A DNA stretch of 64,000 bases from Nannochloropsis salina CCMP1776 (taxonomy: Eukaryota; Sar; Eustigmatophyceae; Eustigmatales; Monodopsidaceae), in assembly GCA_004565275.1 (NCBI GenBank), contig SDOX01000122.1:260642-324641 (forward strand), given 5' to 3'. A program made the translations under genes and the position numbers. The notes beneath the pieces are model-generated. The model was not told the DNA's origin and did not search any database. It saw nothing but the letters and a program-made list of their open reading frames with translations. Shown here piece by piece: positions 11,900 through 21,866 of the stretch; positions within the stretch are counted from its first letter, which is position 1; each line of letters opens with the position of its first letter.

Positions 11900-12868
11900 C
11901 GTCGGGAGAGGGGGGTGGTAGCAGCAGTGGGGGAAGCACGAAGGGGGAGGAGGAGGAGGAGGAGGAGGAGGGGTGAGGGGAGGAATGAGGAGGGAGAAGG
12001 AGGATGAAGATTGTGTTGTGGACGAGGACGAGGATCGAGAGAAGGTATTACGGAAATGGACGACGGACGCCCAGGACGGGAGCGGGGGGAGGTAAGGGAG
12101 GAGGGAGGGGGCAGGGAGGAGGAGGAATCCTGGAGTCAACGAGGCAGAAACAGCAAGGATGGCAGAGGACGGCTCCCTCTGACCATGTGTGCGTGTATAA
12201 CCCGTTGCGGAAACCGCTTTTCAAATTTTGAGTTCAAACTTTAAACTTTGTGACGTACAAGTCGTCGCCTTCTTGTTGGCTTGCGCCATGAGGGCCCCCG
12301 TGTGGGAGCTACGTTTCTTGTGCTGCAGATAACGGGCCAGGGGACATTGCGAGGTGGAGAAGATGGGGAGGGAAGGGGCAAGGGGTGGGGAGGAAGGGGC
12401 AGACACGAGGGGGAGGGTCAGGACGAGTGACGAGGAGGAGGGAGGGTGGAAGGAGGGCCGGAAGGAAGGGGGTGGGGAAAGGGGTCTTGTATGCGCCGTG
12501 TCGACCTGTGAGCGACACACAGGCATGTTTGGGGATGCGCCGTTGGACTCCCGGCAGCCATCTGGCAACATGTTTCATTTTTTTTTCTTTGGAATTTTGA
12601 AAATTGGAGGAGGGTAGAGCAGTGCTCGGGAGGCGATAAGGTTGTGGATGGCGTCTGAAAAGGAAAGCAAATTGAAAAATGCGCGTTGAATTGTTCCGTT
12701 ACCCCGTGCGATTGCTTTGTAATCCTGCTCCCTCCACCACACCCTAGCTTCCATCAAGCCCTTCCCTATCAATCATCCAACACATTTTGTACAGTCGTCC
12801 CGGACGACTTTAAATCGTTTGGCTCCGAGGAGTCTTGACGCCCCCCATTTCATGGGCCCGTGGCCACC
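11900..12868. other. Convergent 3' spacer, G/A-rich
   Basis: Lies between the ATP-grasp stop (+) and the transporter stop (-). Mostly G/A-rich on the plus strand, with a (GGA)n run at about 11945-11971 and more G/A sequence at 12350-12480. No gene recognised. Confidence 0.55.
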
Positions 12869-15800
12869 TTAACCTTTTCTCCTCCTTCGTTCCACCGTCC
12901 CCTTCCCGCGCAGCCGTACCAGGGTCTTCCCTATCCATCGCATCCCTTGGAAGACGGCGAGCTCCTTGTCCAGGCCGTAGAGACAAGCGAGGACGGGGGC
13001 AACCAGGGCACGCACCGCCAAGTCTACGAAGAGGAAGGAGGAGGAGGGGGAGGAGGAGGAGGAGGAGGAGGAGGGAAGGAGGGCGAGGGTGCAGCGGATG
13101 CAGGTTATGAGCATGGAGAGGGAGAGGAAGGTGACCAACAGCTTCGACCGTCGGCTGGGACCCAGCCGGAGGGGGGGACGGAGGAAGGGGCGGAGGAAGC
13201 GATGGAGGGAGGGGAGAAAGGGGAGGGGGGAGTACCTCCCTTGAAAACCTGTCCTCCCGTCTTTTTCCAACCGCTTCTTCTTCTTCCACATCCATCAAAA
13301 ACAGCAGCGGCCGTTGCAAGCCTTCCACTCCACCACCTTCCTCCCGCCTTCCCTCCCTCCCTCCCTCCCTCGCTCTCCCTCCTCTACCAGGCGACCAGAA
13401 CACAGACCACAACGACACAACGCAGCCCAAGCCACACGTCGAAAGAACCAACGCTTCCTCCCCCCTCCCTCCCTCCCTCCCTCCCTCCGGCGTGCATCTG
13501 AGCCCGGCCTGCCTCCCTCCCTTTGCCACTGCCCCCCAGACGAGGGAGAGGGAGAGGATCAGGAGGAGGGAGGACACGAGCCTCCTCTTTCCCGCGATGC
13601 GGTGGGCCACACTGGCGCTCAGGAGGGGGGTGAGGAGGTTGATGGCTACAGTGGAAGAGACCAAGAGGAAGGAGAGGACGCCTGCTTGTCCTCCGGAGGA
13701 AGGGGAAGCGGAAGGGGTGGAGGGGCATCGGCAGCCCACCATGGCACGTAGAAAGGTGAGGACCGAGAGGAGGAGGATGGGGTGGTGATGAAGAGGGAAG
13801 GGAGAGGGAGGGAGGGAGGTACAGTGCGAGGAAGGGAAGGCCTGAAGGAGAAGGACCAAAGCCGTCCAGGCGCTGGTGATGCCCGCGAGGAGGTTAAGGT
13901 AGAAGAGGGATGTGCTGAAGAGGCGATCCGAGGAGGAGGAGGAAGAGGCGGAGATTTCGATGGAGAGGACGCAGAGAAGGAGGATAGGGAGGGCGGCGAG
14001 TGTCGAGAAAACGATGGCCAGGGAGAGGGAGGCTGAAGCAGGGAGGGTGGAAGGGAGGAAAGGAAGGGATGAGGGAGGGAGTGATGGAGGGAGGGAGGGA
14101 GGGGAGGGGGGGAAGGAGCGCACCTTGGTCGGTGGAGGGGATGGACGGAACAGGAGGCATAGGAGAGGTGGAGGCATCCACTTCCTCGCTCCCTTCCACC
14201 CCCGGCCCCCAGCCCTCCCTCCCTCCCTCCGCCGGCCCCTCCCCCCTGTTGGCAGTAGCGGAGACCGTAGACGCTCACCGTGGGCGCTGGTGAGGTAAAG
14301 GGAAGCCATTGATGAGGAGGGACGACCGCGCTCCAAGCCCCGTCCTCACTCCGTCCCTCTCTGCCCCCCCCCCTGCGTCTTTCCATCATACGCGACCCCG
14401 CCACCCCACCCCCCCTTCCCTCCTCCTCACCGACGGGAAAGGCTCCGATCAAAAATGCGAGCATCGCCAGGTCGGTCTCGGTGCCCGTCAGGAGGGAGAC
14501 GAGGAAGAAGGCGAGGACGGGGAGGAGGAGGGTCTTGCCAGCCAGGACGAGGACGATCTGAGGGAGGGAGGAAGGGAGGGAGGAAGGGCGGGAGGGAGGG
14601 AGGGGGAGAAGGAGGGGAGGAGGGAGGCGTTGATGGCCGACTTTTGGCGCCAGGGGGGAAGGAGAAGGAGGGGCCGGGAGGGGAGGAGGAGGAGGAGGAG
14701 GAGGAGGAGGAGGAGGAGGAGGAGGGTGGCTCTTCCTCACGTTCCATGAGCAGGCCGACCTCGCAGAGGATGAATGCTAACGGGTTCAAGAGGACCTAAG
14801 AAGGAGAAACAGAGGGAGAGGGGAAGAAGGAGAGGGAGAAGCTCGGTGGACTGTACAGAGCCGGGGATTATTCGATGGGTCAGGAAGGGGAGGAGAGGAA
14901 AGGAGGAAGGAAGGAAGGGAGGGAGGGAGGGAGGAGGGAGAACGCACTAGGGAGATGGGCGCAAGGAGGTAGAGATAGGAAGTGTATCCAGGATGAGAGC
15001 TACGATAGAGAGCGGCGCAGATAGGCACTCCAAAAGCGAAGTCGTTGCTTTGCGTGGCCATGATGCCTGCCAGGGATGGAGGGCAGTGCCCCAAGACATA
15101 AATTGAAAGGGCGACTGTTGCATGGGCACCCCTGGCGTTCCTCCGGATTCTCTTTTTCATCTCCTCTCCGTCGCGGCCAAGACATGGCCCTATACACACA
15201 TGCTCCCATCGTCCTACCTCGCAGACCGGCTTCCACCAGGCCCCGGCCCTTCCTCCCGCCCCGCTTCCGCCTCTCGCTCACGAGCGTCGAGCCCACCACC
15301 AGCACAAACACCAGCAATTTGGCCGCGGCCATTCCTCCCACGAATGGCCATTGAATCGTCGAGAGATCTGTCGTCGCCAGGTTCTGAAGGAGGAGGGCAG
15401 GGAGAGCGAAGGTGCCGAGGAGTTTGCTGACCCCGTTAAGTTCAGTGGGAGAAAGGAGTCCGGCCCGAGCACTGATATATCTGTCAAAGTGAGACAGAGA
15501 AACATGCAAATTCATGGGATCAACGGGGATCAGTCGGGTAGGTTTTGTGGAATGATGGCGCGTTTTGTGCGGTGCAGGCGTGACATAGTTGAGAGGGGAG
15601 AGGGTACCAAGAGCACATTGAGAGGAAGGAGGTTGAGGACACACACAGGCTTACCCTAAAAAGAGGCTGATGGCCATCATGCCCAAGGTCGGCAAGAAGT
15701 CTGCTATCAGCGTGTCGGGCGACACATTCCCAAATTTGGACGCTCCCGTCCTGAATACGGCTTGCCCTTGGGGCCGGGCCACAGACAGTGACGATGCATC

Positions 15801-15881
15801 CATGCCGGCACGGAAAGAAACTGAGGTGTAAGAAAGGAAATTGGAGAAAAGAAATCGGTCATCTCCGGTCGAAAAATACAT
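12869..15881 (-). CDS. GPR155/LYCHOS-like PIN-fold membrane transporter
   Basis: Multi-pass membrane protein with an N-terminal auxin-efflux-carrier (Mem_trans) domain of the GPR155 type. Clear exons: 15881-15655, 15480-15218, 15066-14948, about 14795-14735, 14557-14431 and a short one at 14286. Hallmarks are FALPALLLQNLA, GIMATQSNDFAFG (near-identical to GPR155 FATQSNDFALG), YLYLLAPISL, NPLAFILCEVG and IGAFPVAPTVSVY. A long downstream exon (about 14032 to 13500) adds hydrophobic helices, and a last part (about 13180-12869) resembles the final GPR155 helices (LACLYGLDKELAVF). No DEP domain is visible. The joints near 14740-14560, 14266-14032 and 13500-13200 are unresolved because simple repeats fill them, so at least eight exons exist but the full protein is not fixed. 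Start may instead be MDASSL at 15803. Confidence 0.75.
14683..14725 (+). repeat. (GGA)n trinucleotide repeat
   Basis: About 14 GGA units on the plus strand; on the transporter's sense strand it is (TCC)n. It lies in an intron or a poly-Ser stretch just after the LLMER segment. Confidence 0.85.
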
Positions 15882-17570
15882 TTTGGCCTTGTGTTTTAAA
15901 ATAACAAGATGCTGGTGGCGCTATTGATTTTCTTAGAGTTGTAGTGGCAGTTAGCTAGGTAACTCGTCAAATTGAGCTCGTTCCACTCAATAATGACCCT
16001 TCAACATTGTAACCCAAAATATTTTACGGAAATTGAGGATACTTAAATAAATCATTTTCATCAGAGGAAAATTGATTCATGTATTCCCGAAGAAGAAAAT
16101 GGTTGTCCAAGGTAGCCAGTGACAGGGGTTGCGGCAGCTTTCTTGTTCCCCTGTCAAAGTATCCCCGTCTCCCACGGACCCAAAAGCGAGCAGGGAAACG
16201 TCCGACAGCTTTTTGGAAAACATTAGCAATACTGAGGCTTTAAGAGACTTTTAATCAATCCATGAACATCGTTGTATTCAGTTTAGTCGTATCGTGGAAA
16301 AGTTTGACGCTACGTCGGAATGTATTGGAGCACATGTCAAAAAAAGCCCGTTTTTACACCCACGTGAGACCACATACATGTGTATGCAAGCAAAGAGCGT
16401 GGTGACCGCGATGCTGATGATGTTAAAAATACTGTTTTCTTTAAAAAATATAATGGAGAATCTTTCGAGACACCGCGGTGTGCAAACTGGCAGAAAATGG
16501 TATCAGCATCATGGACTGGTGCATTACTTTCCCACTGACTGCACGGCGTGGGCTTTTTTGTGGCCTACGACGCTGGCTCCTATGATGATCCTAGGCCCGC
16601 TTTCATGCAGCGCGGCGTTGGAAAACACAAAATACTACAATTTGACCGGCAACTCTTGTCGTCGACCGTAGAATTGCCGCATGAAGCTTCGAAAAGATGA
16701 TTCACAATTTAATGGGAGAGTGCCGGAAAGGTGGAAGGTCTGGTGAACTTTGTTCATCGATACTAATGATCTCATTGTATCCCATAAACCTAAAAATATC
16801 CGACGAGAATTAAAGGCGAAACATATTTATGGTCGGACCTGATACGGATCGTCATTCATCACAAGAAACCCTCGTATCGTCTGACAAAGACGTATCTCAT
16901 AGCATTTAAAGACACGGCGGCAAAATCAAAATTCCAAAACTTGTCGTTAGCATTTAATTGAAAGGAAAAATTGTATGAGATACTCTGACGAACTTTGACA
17001 GTCAATCATTGCCGATCTAGAAAATGGGAGGGGTCGTTTCGACACCAGCAGCTCTGCGGTCAGCTCGTCAGGGCTGGTACTGAGTTTCCAATACTCCGTG
17101 AATTCGAAAAAGTTCTGTATTAAGCGCCTTTTGAAGCTTAAAATTACACCCATGACAACGTCGGACATCATGACGGTCTATGGTCTATTAGGTGAATGCC
17201 CCCGATCTCCTGGCAAAGCCCTGACATGCGAATTTGAGAATCTCACACTGCGCCCTCCTCCGTGAAAGGAAATCAATAAATTTGCGGTTAAAACACGGTT
17301 ACCTTTTTAGCGAAAAGGGTTTCGTGTCAGTCTTCAACTCATTTATCCCTTTGGGACTGCAAACGTTGTATTAATGCGGGAAGATTAACCTCCCGCCCTT
17401 AGAAAAACGTCCAACCGGTTCGAGGCCCGCTGAAACTCGCGGTAATCTCAGGAGCGATATTCCTTCCCGATGTCCACCGACACACGAACCTAGCTAACGA
17501 GTACTTGACAACCGTCTTTTTATTGCTCGCATGATGTGCAGGCTGTCAGAGAAAAGTCTCTATACAGCTC
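15882..17570. other. Divergent intergenic region, AT-rich
   Basis: About 1.7 kb between the transporter start (-) and RFC4 start (+). It holds a 9-bp perfect inverted repeat TGACAGGGG/CCCCTGTCA (16120-16156), a smaller GCGGGA/TCCCGC hairpin at 17376-17396, and a tRNA B-box-like string at 17417 that does not fold as a tRNA. No gene recognised. Confidence 0.55.
16120..16156. repeat. 9-bp perfect inverted repeat
   Basis: TGACAGGGG (16120-16128) is followed after 19 bases by its exact complement CCCCTGTCA (16148-16156). It could be a hairpin in an untranslated RNA or a dimer-binding site. Confidence 0.7.
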
Positions 17571-19194
17571 ATGTTTGGCACGGGCAGCGGGCAGGGTGGC
17601 AAAGATGTCGCGGTCGCGAAGGCCCAGCAGACGAAGGTGAGTGCAGCAATTGTATGTTTTCTTCGACCATCATCTTGTCCTCTAATTTACGAAAGCCGGC
17701 CGCTTTTGGCGCATTCGTCGTGCACATTTGGATAAAAAAGATGTCGATCAATTTGTATATGTTTTTCCAAAACGATAGGCCTTGGTGCGTGTGTGTAGGA
17801 AATTGTGAGCGCCCTCTAGAGTCTATCCACCTCTTCCTCCTCCACCACGCCTGTTTTATCTTCATTACACGCATCAGGTGCAACCATGGGTTGAGAAATA
17901 TCGCCCTCAAGGCGTGGACGACATTTCATACCAAGACGAAGTGGTAAAAACCCTTAAAAATGCGATCCAAACCGGTACTTTGCCACACCTGTTGTTCTAC
18001 GGTCCTCCTGGGACGGGGAAGACCTCGACGATCCTGGCAGTGGCACGCTCTTTGTTTGGCCCTGAATACCGATCACGCATACTTGAACTGAATGCCTCGG
18101 ACGAACGAGGGATCAAGGTTGTGCGAGAGAAAGTCAAGCAGTTCGCTCAGTTCACGGTGACCGGCTTGGAGAAAACAGCTGGCTACCCGTGCCCCCCCTT
18201 CAAGATCATCATCCTGGACGAGGCCGACACCATGACTACCGAGGCCCAGGCGGCCTTGCGACGGACAATGGAGGTAATGCATGAAGAGGAAGGGAAGGGG
18301 GGGGGGAGGGAGGGAGCAGAGAGGGGCCCTGCAAGGCGCGCGCTTTCCGTCGTTCATGTGCCATGCCCATCCTCCCCTCGTCGCCTATGCAACGCAGACG
18401 TACTCGAAAATCACTCGCTTCTGCCTGGTATGCAACTACGTGACGCGTATCATCGAGCCCCTGGCTTCCCGATGCGCCAAATTCCGTTTCCGTCCCCTGT
18501 CTCGGGAGGTAATGGAGGCCCGGCTGCGTGCCATTGGGACCGCAGAAGGCGCCTCGGTGACACAGGAAATGATGAATGCCATATTAACGGTCGCCGACGG
18601 GTGCGTGCTGATTTTGTTCCTCTCTCCCTCCCTCCCTCCCTCTCTCCCTCCCTCCCTCACCCTCCCTCACCCTCCCTCCCTCCCTCCCTGCCTCCCTCAC
18701 CCTCTTCCCTTCTGGTCGATTCCCTTTGGTTCCTCCCCGTCGGCCCATTTCTTGACAGAGACATGCGCAAGGCCGTGACGACGCTGCAAAGCGCGCATCA
18801 ATTCTACGGGGGGAGCTCCTCCATTACGCCGGACGCGGTGCGGGAGATGAGCGGGGGGGTGCCCGACGGCCTGGTTCAGAGTCTCTGGGAAGCAATCAGC
18901 ACGCAGTCCTTCGACAATTTGAAGGCGCAATGTGACGAGGTGGAAATGGCCGGCTACCCCACCATGGCCGTGCTGCACCGCCTCTTCGACCTGGTGGTGG
19001 CGGAGGAAGGGGTGGAGGACGCGAAGAAGGCGGTGGTGATGGCGGGACTGGCGCGGGCCGAGAAGCTGATCATCGATGGGGCCAGTGAGAGCTTGCAGTT
19101 GCTGGATATTTGTGCATTGATGATGCGGACATTTTTGGGTAAAAACAGAAGCGCAGGAAGCGGCGTGTGCGTGAGCACACCCATGGTGCTTTAG
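17571..19194 (+). CDS. RFC4: Replication factor C subunit 4 (clamp-loader ATPase)
   Basis: Small AAA+ subunit of the RFC clamp loader that opens PCNA at primer ends. Four exons join in phase: 17571-17636, 17878-18273, 18398-18600 and 18759-19194, giving 366 residues (human RFC4 363). It has PWVEKYRP at the start of the core, Walker [12 protein letters not shown], the LNASDERGI box, Walker [11 protein letters not shown], sensor 1 CNYVTRI, and the arginine-finger SRC motif in [10 protein letters not shown]. The last exon gives the collar domain and a tail ending STPMVL. Closest to RFC4 rather than RFC2/5 by [11 protein letters not shown] and PCPPFKI. The two central introns are C/T-rich near the acceptor. 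Confidence 0.94.
18624..18705 (+). repeat. (CCCT)n tract in RFC4 intron
   Basis: TCCC/CCCT repeats with short interruptions fill most of the third intron of RFC4. Confidence 0.75.
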
Positions 19195-19403
19195 GAGGGA
19201 GGGAGGGAGGGCGGGAGGTGGGAGGCAGGGGTGGAAGGGAGGAGAAGGAGATGCACGCTGATTGGCAGGCGGTTTAAAAGCACAAAAAAGACGTACAACC
19301 AGGCAATGATAGTGGCAGCACAAGCAAGGCTCGGGCTTCTCCCGAAGTCCGTCGGCAAAACATGATTTTTGCATTCTCAATTCCGCCCTTTCCCCCCCCA
19401 AAG

Positions 19404-20584
19404 TCAAACTTCCGCTCCTGCCTCGCCTTTTAGCGTCGGTCGCAGGAGCAGGTACAGGCAGGGTCCCACCACGGGTAGGGCCAAGAAGGCCAGCAGTCTC
19501 CCCGAGCTGTACCACTGCCGGCGGACCATGTCTTCCCGGAGCGGGTCGACGACAAAGAGGGAGAGGAGGCCCAGGTCCAGCGAGGAGACGTGCGGCAGTG
19601 TCTGGGAGTAGAAGAGAGAGAGGTAAGCTTCCCGCCCGCCCGCGCTTACGACGCCGTCCACGGCCAGCCAGGCCAGGTACAGGGAGGCAAGAAAGGCGAG
19701 GAGGGCAGGGAGTTTGCTCTCCATGACGCGCGTGAGCCACGGGGAGGCATAGGCGGCGTCGGGAAAGGGTCGGTAGCGGCGGAGGGCGAGGTAGGGGCCC
19801 AGGGCAAAGAACCCCAAGGCGAGGGAAGCGAGAGTAAAGGGCCAGGTGGGCGGGATTTGATCGCGAGAGCCCGGGAGGAGGAGGGAGGTGTATACGAATG
19901 GCATGAGGCCTAGGGCGTTGAAGATGGCGACGAAGATGCTGGGCACTGCCGGGGAGAAAGGATCTGCGATGATGTCCTGGTAGTGTTTGAAAAGGGGGAT
20001 GAAAGGCTTCGGCAATACTCAGACGGAATGGGGGCACCTGATGAACGTCTGACTGGGACGGGAACGCAATGGAGGGGGTCGCGTGCTGTCATTCCAGCCG
20101 ATTCCTTAGCTGTTCTGAGAGGTTGAACAGTCACACTGGGACTGAGAAAAGGCCCAGGCTCCATTTGGAGCACCTCGTGTGCGACAACCCACGACAACTA
20201 CACGTTTTTCCTTACCTTGAGAAGCTGGGCATCCAAAACTTTCGCCGCCTCGTCCATTCCCGGCGCGTATAAGAAAGCGTAGCCCACGAAACTTAACCAG
20301 GCTAAGCCAGTGACGTAGGACCGGAGACCTCGCTCCTCCAGGGTAGAACTACCATCGTCGCCGTTGGTATTGGAGAATTCCTTAAATTTCTCACGTGCGT
20401 GCCTCACACTTGTCGGGTGTAATAGGAGTCGTCTACCTGGTAAAGCGCGGGTCGTACGAACGGGGCTGTGGAATGAGGGGACGGGGGGCGGACGTGCAGC
20501 AAAGGGAGGCTGGAAACTAGCTGTGAGAGGCACAGAAATCAGCAACGTGGCAAGAAGCGCCACGGATATTGGTTTTTCTTTCAT
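19404..20584 (-). CDS. Plastid-targeted polytopic membrane protein of unknown function
   Basis: Two exons, 20584-20216 and 20006-19404, join in phase 0 to give 323 residues. The N-terminus (MKEKPISVALLATLL...) is a signal peptide ending TA-SFQPP; the Phe right after the cleavage site is the mark of secondary-plastid import in stramenopiles, so location in the plastid is inferred. The mature part has about five or six hydrophobic helices, among them SYVTGLAWLSFVGYAFLY, SIFVAIFNALGLMPFVY, FTLASLALGFFALGPYLAL and LLAFLALPVVGPCLYLLL. It resembles the DUF2834-like plastid/cyanobacterial proteins, an assignment from memory and not certain. Start chosen at the Met that opens the signal peptide; there are earlier in-frame Mets. 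It converges with RFC4 at 210 bp. Confidence 0.78.
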
Positions 20585-21156
20585 TTGAGGCCTGTCGTAG
20601 AAAAAAAAATGCATCAGAGGCTTTGGAGGGGAGGTAAACACGTTTTTTTAAAATGCGCAACAATGTGATTAAAAATCCGAGAAGCGAGCCGAAACGAGTT
20701 ACGATTTATTCCACATATCAACCTTGTTGTGCCCAAAATCAACCGCGAAATTTAGAAGCAAGGAATTGTTTGAAAAATAGAAACTTCTCTGTTTCGGAGG
20801 GTTCCTGAGCTGGCTTTCCCCATCGAACCTCTTGGTTCCCACCTAGAGTCTAGGAGCGTCGCTCTCTCGCCCCCATGAGTGCACCCACACCCATGATTAC
20901 TAGGACGCTCTTGTCTTCCCTCGTGATACCCCGGCTTCATCTTTTGAATGATTTGAGAGGCTCAGCGCTGTATCCCTATTACTCCCGTACACGCAGGGAA
21001 TTGAGACGTGTGAATTTGGCACTATCACGCCTGGAGCTGAGGGAGGGCCTTGGGAGGAGTCGCCTCAAACAAATCAATCAGAAATCAACCAGTGGCCTGT
21101 CTGTGCTCCTTGAATTCAACGTGAATCTGTACGAGCAGGAAACTTGTGCGGTAACC
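20585..21156. other. Divergent spacer
   Basis: Between the plastid membrane protein start (-) and the mS33 core start (+). An open frame continues upstream of 21157 to 20875, so part may encode an extension of mS33. Otherwise nothing recognised. Confidence 0.5.
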
Positions 21157-21489
21157 ATGAGCTCTGGTGGCAAAATGGGTAAAATTGTTCTGGGGGCGGC
21201 CGAGGTGGCTTACTTGAAAGAGGCGTCGCGTCGGATTTTCGGACACCTCCCACAATTAAATACGGGCAAAACTGGGAACAAAATCCTTCGAAAACCTCTC
21301 ATCGGCGACAAACTGGTCACATACTTCCCGGCAACGATCAACAAAATCGCACACAGAGAGTGGTTCGGTTACAAGACTGATATGGACATATGGCGCGAGA
21401 ACCGTCTTTTGCGGATGCACGCGCGTGGGAATCCTCCAACGAAAAAAGGAGAAGGAAAGCGCGCTCAGCAGGCAAAGAAAAAGAAGTAA
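21157..21489 (+). CDS. MRPS33: Mitochondrial small-subunit ribosomal protein mS33
   Basis: 110-residue mS33 (MRPS33/Ymr-31-like family), a component of the mitoribosome small subunit. The family pattern is visible: RRIFGHLPQ, then LRKPLIGDKLVTYFP, and the strongly basic C-terminus TKKGEGKRAQQAKKKK, which matches the human end PKKGEGKRAAKRK. The Met at 21157 (MSSGGKMGKIVL) gives the family's usual length. The frame stays open upstream to an ATG at 20875, adding 94 residues with no resemblance to mS33; this could be a presequence or simply leader. Single exon. Confidence 0.85.
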   Translation: MSSGGKMGKIVLGAAEVAYLKEASRRIFGHLPQLNTGKTGNKILRKPLIGDKLVTYFPATINKIAHREWFGYKTDMDIWRENRLLRMHARGNPPTKKGEGKRAQQAKKKK

Positions 21490-21866
21490 CATCAGTATTG
21501 TGACAATTGAAAAGTTGACACGGTGCATTGCCCGAAATTGATTACCATTGATGCGATTTGAGCCCTCTACCCAGTTGTCTCGGATGAAATAGACGCAAAA
21601 GGAGGCTCTTCTCTCTGCGCAAATACTGACTTCCACAGGATGTAACTCCTTGTTTCTCCGGCTCGATGCTGTCTTTGAGATAGAAGTTCACGACAGCAAA
21701 ATGCCCCCTTCTGTTTGTAAGGTGTATTTGAGCCTTTCTTGAGACCTATCCGTTTATCCCTCCCTGTGGGTGATTCGGCTTTCCCCCCCTCGTTGTGACA
21801 CATGCAGAAAAGCTTGGCCACCAACATGTCTAAGCACGCTGCATTTTCATCCGCGCTCCCTCACGG
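21490..21866. other. Convergent 3' spacer
   Basis: Between the mS33 stop (+) and the stop of the SMP-C2 gene (-). No gene or repeat seen. Confidence 0.6.

Noticed and set aside
16294-16671. 125-codon plus-strand frame in the RFC4/transporter spacer
   Set aside because: No domain, no splice partner, and composition like the AT-rich spacer around it.
17417-17427. GGTTCGAGGCC, a match to the tRNA B box
   Set aside because: The flanking bases do not form a T-stem and no acceptor stem or A box is found at the right distance.
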